Shown here: positions 27,174 to 35,418 of the stretch, piece by piece | Numbering within the stretch: the stretch's first letter is position 1 | How the letters are laid out: each line of letters starts with the position of its first letter | Assembly: GCA_017451265.1 (NCBI GenBank) | Contig: JAFSPU010000014.1 | Location: 1-47,306 of the forward strand | Direction: 5' to 3' | From: Clostridiales bacterium | GTDB taxonomy: Bacteria; Bacillota; Clostridia; Saccharofermentanales; Saccharofermentanaceae | Length of the DNA: 47,306 nucleotides | The notes under the pieces: generated by a model | Databases searched by the model: none | What the model was told of the DNA's origin: nothing | Seen by the model: only the letters and a program-made list of their open reading frames with translations | Position numbers and translations under genes: made by a program

Positions 27174-27584
27174 TCAGCGGAGTCTGAAACACATTTCGGT
27201 TGTGGCTTCGATCAGCTCCTTGAGTTTAGTCCAATTCTTAGGGAAGTTCTTGGTGCGGCTTGAGACGAGATCTGAACCGTCTTCAAAGTTCACACAGATC
27301 CTCCACGATGAAGGATTGGCAGTCGGAAGTCCGTACTTGGCAAGTTCTCCCTTGTTATAGCCCTCCATCCACTCGAGCATACCGGTGTCAGGCAGATTAT
27401 TCTGCATAAGCTCAAGCTTCTCGGGAGTTAAAGACTTCATGAAGTTGTTATTCCACATATAACCGTCATTCCAGGAGATGAGCTTGCGCACAAAATCATA
27501 GCGAACCTTATATCCGCCGCCCGTAAAAGAGCTTATCTCCACTTCAAGAGTGGTAATCGAGTTATATCTATCGTCTTTCTTCAT
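27174..27584 (-). CDS. hypothetical protein, 136 residues
   Basis: A small soluble-looking protein without signal peptide or membrane helix. The pattern is an N-terminal beta-rich part (LEVEISSFTGGGYKVRYDF), a tryptophan-rich middle (YMWNNNFM, LEWMEGY) and an RICVNFEDGSD strand near the end. I recognise no family. It starts nine bases after the beta-propeller gene and shares its transcript, so the two may act together. Confidence 0.7.
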   Translation of the reverse strand: MKKDDRYNSITTLEVEISSFTGGGYKVRYDFVRKLISWNDGYMWNNNFMKSLTPEKLELMQNNLPDTGMLEWMEGYNKGELAKYGLPTANPSSWRICVNFEDGSDLVSSRTKNFPKNWTKLKELIEATTEMCFRLR

Positions 27585-27593
27585 CTGCCCTCA

Positions 27594-29456
27594 TCATTCG
27601 ATCCGTATTCCGAATACTGAACCCTGGGTAGTTCCGATAACCAGAGTATTGCCGAATACGGCCGGTGACGCCTCGAACGTTACACTGCTTCCGGACTGTG
27701 AACTTACCTGAATATAGGTAATTCTCTCGCCCGTCTGACCGTTAACCAGATGTATCTGTCCCAGACTGTCAGCAATAATTATATACGCATTACCGTCTGC
27801 GGTGTAGCACGCGACAGGTGATGAATATGTATAAATATTCATGTCATAATGCCAAACTTCTGTGCCTGTGTCCCTATTGTAAGCAACAAGACGGTTGCCG
27901 CGGGTCAGCCCGTCAGTCATGGAATACGAGAAAATTACGAGGTTAGAGATGCTTCCCATGCCGATTATGGGGTTTCCGACGCATCCGCCGCTCTGATCAG
28001 TCGCGGAAGTCTCGCCGTTGTAGGTATAGCAGGACTGGGATGTCTGCCATACCTCTTCACCCGTAAGACCGTTGATCTTATAGGTATAAGCGGCTCCGTT
28101 ATACTCGCCGCTGCCCTGGTTATCGACCTCTGTGCCGATATAGATGTACGGAATACCGTTCTCTTCCTGTACTACAGGGGACAGATCCGAATCATCTCCT
28201 GTCCTGAATACCCATACCATCTGCAAAGTGTTCAAGTCGAGGCACACCAGATTGCAGTTATTATCCATGAAATAGCAGTAATTGCCGTAGACCGCAGCGG
28301 AACTCTCCACTCCGAGGTATCTTCCCTGCGTGTCATTGAAAATGTACTTATAGCCCGTGCACATCGGGTTTACCGATACTGTGCCGGCTACGGCATTATA
28401 CTGGGAATTAAGCTGGAAATTGTAGATGATACCGTTCTCGCAAGGCCAGATAAGTGTATCCGTGGCGCCGTCAATGATAGGTGACGAATCGAACGCGCCC
28501 CAGTTCATTCTGTAGGCACCGTCGTCGAGGCCCTCATAAGAATAGAGCAAAGAGCCGTCAATAAGCGAGAATATATACATTCCGAAGGTGTATTCGTTGT
28601 TGTCGTCTCCCTGTCCGATATAAAGCAGAGGATAGCCTCGGGGATCGACTGCGGCCGTACCCTTAACGGATGCGCCGACATAGATCGGGTCACGGGTCAT
28701 GGTGCCGTCATCAAGATCCATAAAGTAGATATAACCGTCCAACGAAGGGCAGATTACCTCTGTAAGATCAGGCTTTACCGCCGCTGACGGGTAGATATTC
28801 ATGTGGGCAATAAGCTCGGAAGGCCACCTTACGATGAGCGGCTGGCCCGTAAGTCTGTAGCCCGTCCATTCAAAGGTCATGTCGGAAGACAGCAGGCTGT
28901 GGCCGTTCTCGTACTCCCAGACCTGCGTCAGTGTATCGACAGTGCCGTCCGCGGGAGTCAGATAACCGAATGAAGCGGTATTTCTGAAGTTATTTCCTCT
29001 GTACGTAAGAACACCCGGGATCTGGGTATAGTAAAGCGGATCGCCGATATTGATGGGATTCGCGCGTGTAAAGTCCGTAATGATCTGGGAACCGCTGATG
29101 ATATTCTGCGTAATTCCTCTCATCGAAGGATTCACGCTGTCATCGATAACTGCGTTGGGATCGATGAAGATGCCTGCAGACGCAGGATAGAGAATAGGAT
29201 TCTGATAGTCTGCCAGGGGCGGTACGGGAGTAGGTGTAGGCGTAGCTACGGCAATATAATTGTTAAGCATCTCTCCCGAGGAAGGATTTGTCTCTCCGTT
29301 ATGTTTCTTGGTATAAAGTACAGCAGCGAGCACGGATGTAAGAACAACCGAGATTATCGTCAGCGTTACGACCAGCACCATCGTTCCACCCGAAGGATCG
29401 TGCGAGGACTGATGATAGCTGTTATCAGGCTCAATGTACTGATTCTTCAAATCCAT
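27594..29456 (-). CDS. membrane-anchored PQQ-like beta-propeller protein
   Basis: A 620-residue protein with a cytoplasmic N-tail, one membrane helix (about 26-48), a Pro/Thr linker (TPTPTPVPP) and a large extracellular domain built from WD-like blades with GxVYxxD/GxxYxxDLxT patterns (YIYFMDLDDG, LVCLDLNTLQMVW, TYKINGLTGEEVW, AYNRDTGTEVW, IHLVNGQTGER). Such PQQ-like propellers often serve as scaffolds like BamB, and the conserved PQQ residues cannot be assumed. The first ATG has a poor ribosome-binding site; a later ATG (residue 26) has GGTGG nearby and would start right at the helix. Confidence 0.82.
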   Translation of the reverse strand: MDLKNQYIEPDNSYHQSSHDPSGGTMVLVVTLTIISVVLTSVLAAVLYTKKHNGETNPSSGEMLNNYIAVATPTPTPVPPLADYQNPILYPASAGIFIDPNAVIDDSVNPSMRGITQNIISGSQIITDFTRANPINIGDPLYYTQIPGVLTYRGNNFRNTASFGYLTPADGTVDTLTQVWEYENGHSLLSSDMTFEWTGYRLTGQPLIVRWPSELIAHMNIYPSAAVKPDLTEVICPSLDGYIYFMDLDDGTMTRDPIYVGASVKGTAAVDPRGYPLLYIGQGDDNNEYTFGMYIFSLIDGSLLYSYEGLDDGAYRMNWGAFDSSPIIDGATDTLIWPCENGIIYNFQLNSQYNAVAGTVSVNPMCTGYKYIFNDTQGRYLGVESSAAVYGNYCYFMDNNCNLVCLDLNTLQMVWVFRTGDDSDLSPVVQEENGIPYIYIGTEVDNQGSGEYNGAAYTYKINGLTGEEVWQTSQSCYTYNGETSATDQSGGCVGNPIIGMGSISNLVIFSYSMTDGLTRGNRLVAYNRDTGTEVWHYDMNIYTYSSPVACYTADGNAYIIIADSLGQIHLVNGQTGERITYIQVSSQSGSSVTFEASPAVFGNTLVIGTTQGSVFGIRIE

Positions 29457-29469
29457 AAAGGAAATAATA

Positions 29470-30255
29470 TCATATACTTTCAGCTATTTCGAGAAGCCTC
29501 GTCAGTCTGTGATTCATACCGGACTTGCCGATAGGCGGATTCATCATCTTTCCGAGCTCCGCAATGGAGGCTCCGGGGTTATTCTGGTGCACGACAGCCG
29601 CCTCATACAGGCTTCTGGGGAGTTTCTCCGCTTCCGGGGACGCAAGCAGCTTCCCTATGAGCTCTCCCCTTCTTGCCGCGGCCTCCGCCTGCCTTCCGGT
29701 ATTGCCCGAGTCGCAGTTAACTGCGCGGTTTATGTCGGAGTACACCTCGCGCTCTATTCTTATGCTCTCGAAATTAAGTCTCGCAGTGCTGGCGCCTATA
29801 AGGCCCAGGATGTCGGAGACGGCATCGCCGTTGCTTATGTAGATGGAGTGTATCTCTCCCCTTTCGGCCTCCGAATACGGTATGTCGAAGCCGGAGAGTA
29901 TTCCCGTGATGACTTCGGCAGCCTCGGGATTAACGGGCCTTAGCTCGATCCTGTAAGCCGACGTGGGCTCCGTGATATACCCGCACGCAAGGAAAAAGCC
30001 CCTTAAGAAAAGCCTGGCGCCGTTCTTGGGGTCAAGTGAGATCTTCTCCTGCGAGCCTGTAAGGACGTCCCTGCACTTCATGAGGACCTCCTCGGCATAG
30101 TCCTTAATGGGAGTTCCGGGCATGATGATGCCCGAGGCGAGGCTGCGCTTGTCCTCCGTATTCTTCACGGGGAGCGCCGCTGCTTCCGCCTTTACGAGCT
30201 TGGAGAAACTCTCTTTCTTATCCTCAGCTGTTTGTTTCGGGCTTTTTGACGTCAT
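29470..30255 (-). CDS. whiA: WhiA-type DNA-binding protein, shortened
   Basis: WhiA is a conserved regulator linked to cell division and chromosome segregation in Gram-positives, built from a LAGLIDADG homing-endonuclease-like domain and a C-terminal helix-turn-helix. Here the second endonuclease-like half (RLFLRGFFLACGYITEP) and the helix-turn-helix (LGKMMNPPIGKSGMNHRL) are clear. The first half is reduced: between the start and the RLFLRGFF region there are about 80 residues instead of about 130. Total length is 261, against about 310-315 in Bacillus. It overlaps the end of rapZ by 32 bases. yvcK, normally between rapZ and whiA, is missing. Confidence 0.88.
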   Translation of the reverse strand: MTSKSPKQTAEDKKESFSKLVKAEAAALPVKNTEDKRSLASGIIMPGTPIKDYAEEVLMKCRDVLTGSQEKISLDPKNGARLFLRGFFLACGYITEPTSAYRIELRPVNPEAAEVITGILSGFDIPYSEAERGEIHSIYISNGDAVSDILGLIGASTARLNFESIRIEREVYSDINRAVNCDSGNTGRQAEAAARRGELIGKLLASPEAEKLPRSLYEAAVVHQNNPGASIAELGKMMNPPIGKSGMNHRLTRLLEIAESI

Positions 30256-31123
30256 ATCTGGGGTCTCTGTCTATATCACGGTGCTGGACTGTTACTCTGT
30301 AACCTTCATCGGCAAGGATCTGGCCTAATCTCTCGGCGATGAATACGGATCTGTGTCTTCCGCCGGTACAGCCGATACCGATATTAAGCCTCGACTTTCC
30401 TTCTCTGATATAGAAAGGGATCATATACTTAAACATATCGCTTAACTTGTCCAGGAACTCACGGGTCTCATCGAATCCCATCAGGTATTCGGCGATGGCC
30501 TCGTCCTTACCGCTCATCATCTGAAGCTTCTCGACCCAGAAAGGATTCGGGAGGAATCTTACATCGATTACGTCATCACTGTCGGAAGACAGACCGTACA
30601 TAAAACCGAAAGACTCAACATAAATGGACATGCCTGCCGCCTCGGCTTCATCGAGAACCGTGTGCAGCTCCTTGCGAAGCGCAGAGAGCGTGGTCATGGT
30701 GGTGTCGATGATATAGTTGGCGCGGCCTCTTATTCCCTGCAGCAGCCTTCTTTCAGCCGCGATGGCATCCACGAGGCTCATCTCTGCCATAAGCGGGTGC
30801 GATCTTCTCGTCTGACGGTAACGGCTTACGAGGACATTATCGGCAGCCTCAAGCAGAACGATCCTGTACTTGCACTCCATGTCATCGAGCTTTACCATGG
30901 CAGAATCGAAGCCCGCGAGCATGCTCCTGGAGCGCACATCTACTACCAGGCACAGCTTATCAATGGCAGGAATTCCTTCCTCCTTGCCCATAAGCGACTC
31001 CACGATGCCGGGAAGAAGCACCGGGGGCAGGTTATCAATACAGAAGTAACCGTGGTCTTCAAAGTAAGCCGCTGCCTGCGACTTTCCCGCTCCGCTCATA
31101 CCTGTCAAAATGATGATATCCAT
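30224..31123 (-). CDS. rapZ: RNase adapter/nucleotide-binding protein RapZ (YvcJ)
   Basis: A P-loop protein of 299 residues. The N-terminal Walker A is GMSGAGKS (8-15), and the C-terminal domain carries GCTGGRHRSV, the family's signature. In E. coli RapZ controls glucosamine-6-phosphate synthase through small RNAs; in Bacillus YvcJ binds nucleotides and affects competence. It shares one base with the murB stop codon (TAATG). Confidence 0.95.
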   Translation of the reverse strand: MDIIILTGMSGAGKSQAAAYFEDHGYFCIDNLPPVLLPGIVESLMGKEEGIPAIDKLCLVVDVRSRSMLAGFDSAMVKLDDMECKYRIVLLEAADNVLVSRYRQTRRSHPLMAEMSLVDAIAAERRLLQGIRGRANYIIDTTMTTLSALRKELHTVLDEAEAAGMSIYVESFGFMYGLSSDSDDVIDVRFLPNPFWVEKLQMMSGKDEAIAEYLMGFDETREFLDKLSDMFKYMIPFYIREGKSRLNIGIGCTGGRHRSVFIAERLGQILADEGYRVTVQHRDIDRDPRYDVKKPETNS

Positions 31124-32034
31124 TACTTCTTACTCCCGCCTAAGAATCTTACTTCGCATTCCAGCCTTACGCCGCTGTCTTCATAGACTTTATCCTGTAT
31201 GTGTTTTATCAGTCTCTTTATGTCCTCCGAGCCTGCGGTGCCGCCGTTGTTTACGACGAAGCCTGCGTGCTTGGGGCTTACCTCGGCACCCGAATCATCA
31301 AGAGAGAAGCCCTTGAGGCCCGAGTCCTGTATAAGCTTGCCCGCAAAGTAACCCTCGGGGCGCTTGAACGTGGAACCGCATGAGGGAACCGTCAAGGGCT
31401 GGGATGCACTTCGCTTATCGCGAAGCTCCTTTACGAGCGCGTCGATCTGCTCCCTGTCACCCTTCTTAAGGCGTGCGCGCAGTCTCGTCACGATCCTGCC
31501 GTTATGTGTGAAGAAGGAAGTCCTGTAACCGAAGTCCTCCTTGCTCACCTGCATGTCTTTTACTTCGCCGTCCTCGATGTAGCGCACTTCCACCGCAATG
31601 TCAGAGATGTCACGCCCGTAGGCACCGGCATTCATGAACACCGCACCTCCGACGCTTCCCGGTATACCGCACGAGAACTCGGCGCCCTCGTATCCTGCGG
31701 CTGCGGCAGTGTTGCCGAACTTAGAAAGAAGGCAGCCCGCCTGCGCCGTTATGAAACCGTACTCATTATCCTGCGGATCATCTTCTGTTTCGATCGCCGA
31801 CATGTTGGAACCAAGCTTGATGATAAGGCCGTCGAAGCCCGCATCATCCGCGATCACATTGGAGCCGTTGCCGAGGATGAATACTTCAAGGTTTTTGTCT
31901 TCTGCGAACTTTATAAGTTCTATTATCTCCCCCTCACACGAGGGCTCGGCGAAATAGGCCGCAGGGCCGCCGGTCTTCATGGTGGTGAGGGGCTTAAGAA
32001 CTACGTCTTTTCTTATGATATCTTCTATGGGCAT
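31123..32034 (-). CDS. murB: UDP-N-acetylenolpyruvoylglucosamine reductase
   Basis: An FAD enzyme that finishes UDP-MurNAc synthesis for peptidoglycan. Visible motifs are GNGSNVIADDAGF (FAD site), CGIPGSVGGAVFMNAGAYG, the YRTSFF loop, the catalytic Ser in CGSTFKRP and the C-terminal Glu (LECEVRFLG). Length 303, normal. It begins within the hprK stop (TGATG overlap), so the two are coupled. Confidence 0.96.
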   Translation of the reverse strand: MPIEDIIRKDVVLKPLTTMKTGGPAAYFAEPSCEGEIIELIKFAEDKNLEVFILGNGSNVIADDAGFDGLIIKLGSNMSAIETEDDPQDNEYGFITAQAGCLLSKFGNTAAAAGYEGAEFSCGIPGSVGGAVFMNAGAYGRDISDIAVEVRYIEDGEVKDMQVSKEDFGYRTSFFTHNGRIVTRLRARLKKGDREQIDALVKELRDKRSASQPLTVPSCGSTFKRPEGYFAGKLIQDSGLKGFSLDDSGAEVSPKHAGFVVNNGGTAGSEDIKRLIKHIQDKVYEDSGVRLECEVRFLGGSKK

Positions 32035-32963
32035 CAGCTTAAGTTGCCTCCCGGGAATACTCGTGAAACAAGATCCTGTGCGGCATTAAAGCCCATCTTC
32101 TTAACTCTGTAGTTGATAGCCGCCGCCTCGACGATAATGGCGAGGTTACGTCCGGGTCCTACCGGAATCGTTATGGAAGGAACCTTAAGGCCTAAGATCT
32201 CCGTGGTCTCTTCATTGAGGCCCATTCTGTCGTAGGTCTTGTTCTCATCCCAAAGCTCAAGGTTAATAACGAAGTCAATCGACTCCTGAGGCTTTACGGA
32301 AGATACACCGTAGAGCTCCTTTACGTTCATGATACCGATACCGCGGATCTCGATTAAGTGCTTAATGACATCGGGCGCCTTACCCACGAGAGTCGTCTCG
32401 GAAACCTTTCTTATCTCTACCTGATCGTCAGCGATAAGTCTGTGACCTCTCTTTACGATCTCGAGCGCGGTCTCGGACTTACCTACGCCGCTCTCTCCTA
32501 AGATAAGGATACCCTCACCGTTTACCTCTACGAGTACGCCGTGCATAGACACACGCGGCGCAAGCTCCATCTTAAGGTACTTAACGAGCTCGCTCGAAAA
32601 ATCGGAAGTGGCATCCTCTGTCCTTAAGACAGGTGTCTTCGTCTCCTCTGCAGCCTCAAGTATCTCGGGCTGCACCTCATGATTACGCGTGATGATAAGC
32701 GCAGGGATATTCTTCTCGAACAAAGTGGAGACAGATCTCTTTCTGTCCTCTGAGGTGAGGTTGTTAAGGAAAGCGTGCTCCATGTTACCGACGATCTGAA
32801 GTCGGTCAGGACCGAAGTGATCGTAATAACCTGCAAGCTGCAGTCCCGGACGCGTTACATCCGCGACGGTTATTCTTCTTTCCTCGATGTCCCCGGAATC
32901 ATAGACGACTTCCAGTTCAAATCTCTCTACGATCTGCGACAGAAAAATACTTGAATAAGGCAT
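32034..32963 (-). CDS. hprK: HPr kinase/phosphorylase
   Basis: Phosphorylates Ser46 of HPr in response to ATP and fructose bisphosphate, which drives carbon catabolite control in Firmicutes. The Walker A motif GESGVGKS is at 156-163, the conserved His is His141, and the family signature GIGIMNVKELYGV is present. Length 309, normal. First gene of the hprK-murB-rapZ-whiA block; a -10-like TATAAT lies about 30 bases upstream of the ATG. Confidence 0.96.
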   Translation of the reverse strand: MPYSSIFLSQIVERFELEVVYDSGDIEERRITVADVTRPGLQLAGYYDHFGPDRLQIVGNMEHAFLNNLTSEDRKRSVSTLFEKNIPALIITRNHEVQPEILEAAEETKTPVLRTEDATSDFSSELVKYLKMELAPRVSMHGVLVEVNGEGILILGESGVGKSETALEIVKRGHRLIADDQVEIRKVSETTLVGKAPDVIKHLIEIRGIGIMNVKELYGVSSVKPQESIDFVINLELWDENKTYDRMGLNEETTEILGLKVPSITIPVGPGRNLAIIVEAAAINYRVKKMGFNAAQDLVSRVFPGGNLS

Positions 32964-32991
32964 CTGACCCCTCCGCTTCGGTTATCTGTTA

Positions 32992-32997
32992 ATTATA
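32992..32997 (-). promoter_or_regulatory. possible -10 element of the hprK operon
   Basis: A perfect TATAAT on the minus strand lies 29 bases upstream of the hprK start. I could not find a good -35 at 17 bases, so this is only a candidate. Confidence 0.4.
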
Positions 32998-33034
32998 CAC
33001 CAGACGGAAGGATTTATTCTCGCCGGAAGTCTGA

Positions 33035-34123
33035 TCAGCTTTCGTGCGCCAGCGCCTCCCATATCTTCATCATCTTTTTAGATGCGGTGTTCTTCGGCAC
33101 CTTACCGAAAACATAGCTGCCTACTGCCTCGCGCACACTGCCACCGAACGAGTCCACAAGCGTTCCTTCCACATCGCTTATGAACAGCAGGCCGCGGGCG
33201 TCATTCACAGGATCTGCATCAAATGCCGCGGCAAGACTATAGGCCTGATTTAGGTGCACTTCCGCCTTTTCGACATACCCGAAAGTCTCCTCCCACACTG
33301 CCGCCAGCGCAAGCGAGATCGCCTTGAGCTTATCCGTGTACGCGAGTGCTTCGGCATCCGCCTTCAGCGAATCCAGGAAACCCGTGAGCCACAGCAAAGA
33401 AGTGATGCACGCCTCGTCATGTTTCTTCGCATAAGCGAAAGACGCTGCATACGTCGTGCGGGTGGTGGAGATAATGAAATCTATAACGGATCTCTTAACA
33501 TACCCGAGCGCATCATCGGCCTTCCCGAGCTCGACTGCGTAAAGGAAACTTATCATGCTGCTGTTGATGTTATGAACGTTGTTTTTCTTAAGGATCTCGA
33601 GCGCCTTTGGCATGTCACCTACGGACATGTAGTTGGTGGCGATGTAGTTATTGATAGTAACCTCGTTTATCTCACCAGAAGTATTCGGATCAAGGAGCGT
33701 GACCGCCTTTCCGAAAAGCTCATTCGACTTAAGCATAGAAGCGCGGCTCTTATCCTCCGCAGTCTTCACCATGTACATGAACGCGCTCGTGTAGACAAGA
33801 CGGAAGTTGTTCGGATATTTCTGCAGCGCCTTCTCGGATTCAGCCACAGCCTCGTCAAATCTCTTCTGTGTCATCAGGTCACGTATGCGCTTTATCCTGC
33901 CGTTAACATTGCCGCTTTGCTGCTCATATCCCAGAAGCGAATCCACCGAGCTGTCGAAAAGATCAGCCATCTCCATCAGCAGCCTAATCTCCGGCACAGA
34001 AAGCCCCGCCTCCCACTTATAGACGGCACCCACGGTGACGCCCAAAGCGTTCGCGAGCTGCTCCTGCGTCATGGAGTGCTCTTTGCGAAGTGATCTGATG
34101 TTCTCGGAAAGTTTTAGCTGCAT
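33035..34123 (-). CDS. XRE-family transcriptional regulator with helical repeat C-terminus
   Basis: A 362-residue protein. The N-terminal helix-turn-helix (about 4-60) is a standard Xre/Cro type (RSLRKEHSMTQEQLANALGV...VYKWEAG). The rest is all-helical and looks like TPR-type repeats, as in regulators that bind a peptide or protein partner. I chose the ATG at 34123 because a GGGGGAG site lies just upstream and the helix-turn-helix starts there; the frame also extends 20 residues further into the end of the upstream gene. It follows the membrane-protein gene by 13 bases, which suggests the two form a unit. Confidence 0.85.
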   Translation of the reverse strand: MQLKLSENIRSLRKEHSMTQEQLANALGVTVGAVYKWEAGLSVPEIRLLMEMADLFDSSVDSLLGYEQQSGNVNGRIKRIRDLMTQKRFDEAVAESEKALQKYPNNFRLVYTSAFMYMVKTAEDKSRASMLKSNELFGKAVTLLDPNTSGEINEVTINNYIATNYMSVGDMPKALEILKKNNVHNINSSMISFLYAVELGKADDALGYVKRSVIDFIISTTRTTYAASFAYAKKHDEACITSLLWLTGFLDSLKADAEALAYTDKLKAISLALAAVWEETFGYVEKAEVHLNQAYSLAAAFDADPVNDARGLLFISDVEGTLVDSFGGSVREAVGSYVFGKVPKNTASKKMMKIWEALAHES

Positions 34124-34136
34124 GTTTTCTCCCCCT

Positions 34137-35150
34137 TTATTCTCCCAGCATCTCGCCGCCCCACTCAACTGCAGTGAAGCCATGGCGCTCGCTTAAAGGC
34201 ACACTCATCTGCATAAGATTCTGCGGCTCTATCTCCACGTAATCGTCCGAAGGGAACCACAGCATGTTAACACGAACGAGCACGTCCGGCACAGGTGTGA
34301 TGTTAAGCTTAGCCGCCTCATCAAAAGCTGTCGTCTGGAATGTGATGACGTTGTAGTTATTGCCCTCCATGCGGGGCGCCCAGTAAGATACAAAAAACGC
34401 TGACTCGTTTTCGTTAAGACCGAGCTGTGCTGCCGCATCGCGAAGGAAGCTTTCCGTGTCTTCGCCAGCCACACAGAAGCCGCGGCTCAGATCCGGCTCA
34501 AAATACACGTCTCCTTCCCAAAAGAGGTACTCGAACTGATTGCCGGCTTCAGTTGTAAGAATTCCGTCAGGCGAAGCCATGACATTCCAGCCGTGCTCCT
34601 CATTGTAACGGGGATATGTGTAAGTGAACTCGCCGTTAAGGCCGATGCTGACGTTGATGGGAGTTATGCCGTCATTATAAAGGTAGATGACCGGCGCGTG
34701 GGCGCGGACAGACGTCGCCGCATTCTTGGCACGGGCAATATAATCTTGGGTATAAAGGCCTAAACAGGCCATGCATAAGACTGTAATAATCATTGCCAGG
34801 ATGGGACCCACAAAGGTCTTCGGTTCATCATCGGTTAACCGCGCGATTATCTTATATATACTTGCAAGCACGATTACCGCAGCGATATCAGGGACTATCA
34901 TCAGGGCCAGCGAGTACTTTACCGCATTAGTTACCTTTCTCGTCCGGGCCTCTTTCAAACGTGCAGCCGCATCGGTGTTATTTGAATCGAGAAGCACAGT
35001 AACTTCATATACCTGATATTCGCCGCAAGACTGTCTCGGTTGTAATGCTTCCTGAACTTTAGTGAATACAAAGTAAGCATTGAAGCCCACGATCAATGCA
35101 ATAGAAATGATTACAAATAATGTTTTCCAGACAGGTTTCTTGTTTTCCAT
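34137..35150 (-). CDS. membrane protein with an extracytoplasmic YLY/YLFWEG domain, function unknown
   Basis: A 337-residue protein with three predicted helices (about 10-30, 77-98 and 115-132) followed by a soluble C-terminal domain. That domain begins with APVIYLYNDG and contains GEFTYTYPRYNEEHGW and YLFWEGD. I recall the same pattern (KPVIYLYP ... YPKYN..GW ... YLYWEG) from clostridial secreted or membrane proteins of unknown function. It is encoded directly upstream of an XRE regulator. Function not assigned. An AGGAGGG site lies seven bases upstream of the ATG. Confidence 0.7.
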   Translation of the reverse strand: MENKKPVWKTLFVIISIALIVGFNAYFVFTKVQEALQPRQSCGEYQVYEVTVLLDSNNTDAAARLKEARTRKVTNAVKYSLALMIVPDIAAVIVLASIYKIIARLTDDEPKTFVGPILAMIITVLCMACLGLYTQDYIARAKNAATSVRAHAPVIYLYNDGITPINVSIGLNGEFTYTYPRYNEEHGWNVMASPDGILTTEAGNQFEYLFWEGDVYFEPDLSRGFCVAGEDTESFLRDAAAQLGLNENESAFFVSYWAPRMEGNNYNVITFQTTAFDEAAKLNITPVPDVLVRVNMLWFPSDDYVEIEPQNLMQMSVPLSERHGFTAVEWGGEMLGE

Positions 35151-35280
35151 ATCTTTACCCTCCTACGGGATAAGACTATCACCGCAGGTAATGGATTTTA
35201 AGATACTGCTAATACGGGTTGTATAGTTTTTATTCTACTTGCAGTATGTGTAACAATCAACCGCCTGTATGAAAACGATA

Positions 35281-35385
35281 TCAGGCTTCTTTGGTTTTTC
35301 TTAAGAAGACCACTGAAAGACTGGCACACGTAATGCCGATACCGAACATAAAAATACCGCTGACACGGTTAATGTCAGCGGCACT
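35281..35385 (-). pseudogene. possible remnant of a LysE/RhtB-type exporter C-terminus
   Basis: Between the membrane-protein gene and the cellodextrin phosphorylase the minus strand holds a short open stretch of about 34 codons. Its product, NRVSGIFMFGIGIT followed by a hydrophobic stretch and RKTKE, looks like the last helix of a LysE-type amino-acid exporter. There is no start, no upstream continuation (a stop precedes it), and its first codons coincide with a terminator hairpin. It could be a decayed gene end or chance. Confidence 0.22.
35350..35381 (-). terminator. terminator of the cellodextrin phosphorylase gene
   Basis: On the minus strand a nine-base perfect stem (CCGCTGACA / TGTCAGCGG) with a seven-base loop is followed by TATTTTT. 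It lies 38 bases beyond the stop codon at 35419. Confidence 0.9.
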
Positions 35386-35418
35386 TTATTGATCTAATTA
35401 TCAGCTTCTAAAGCCTTA

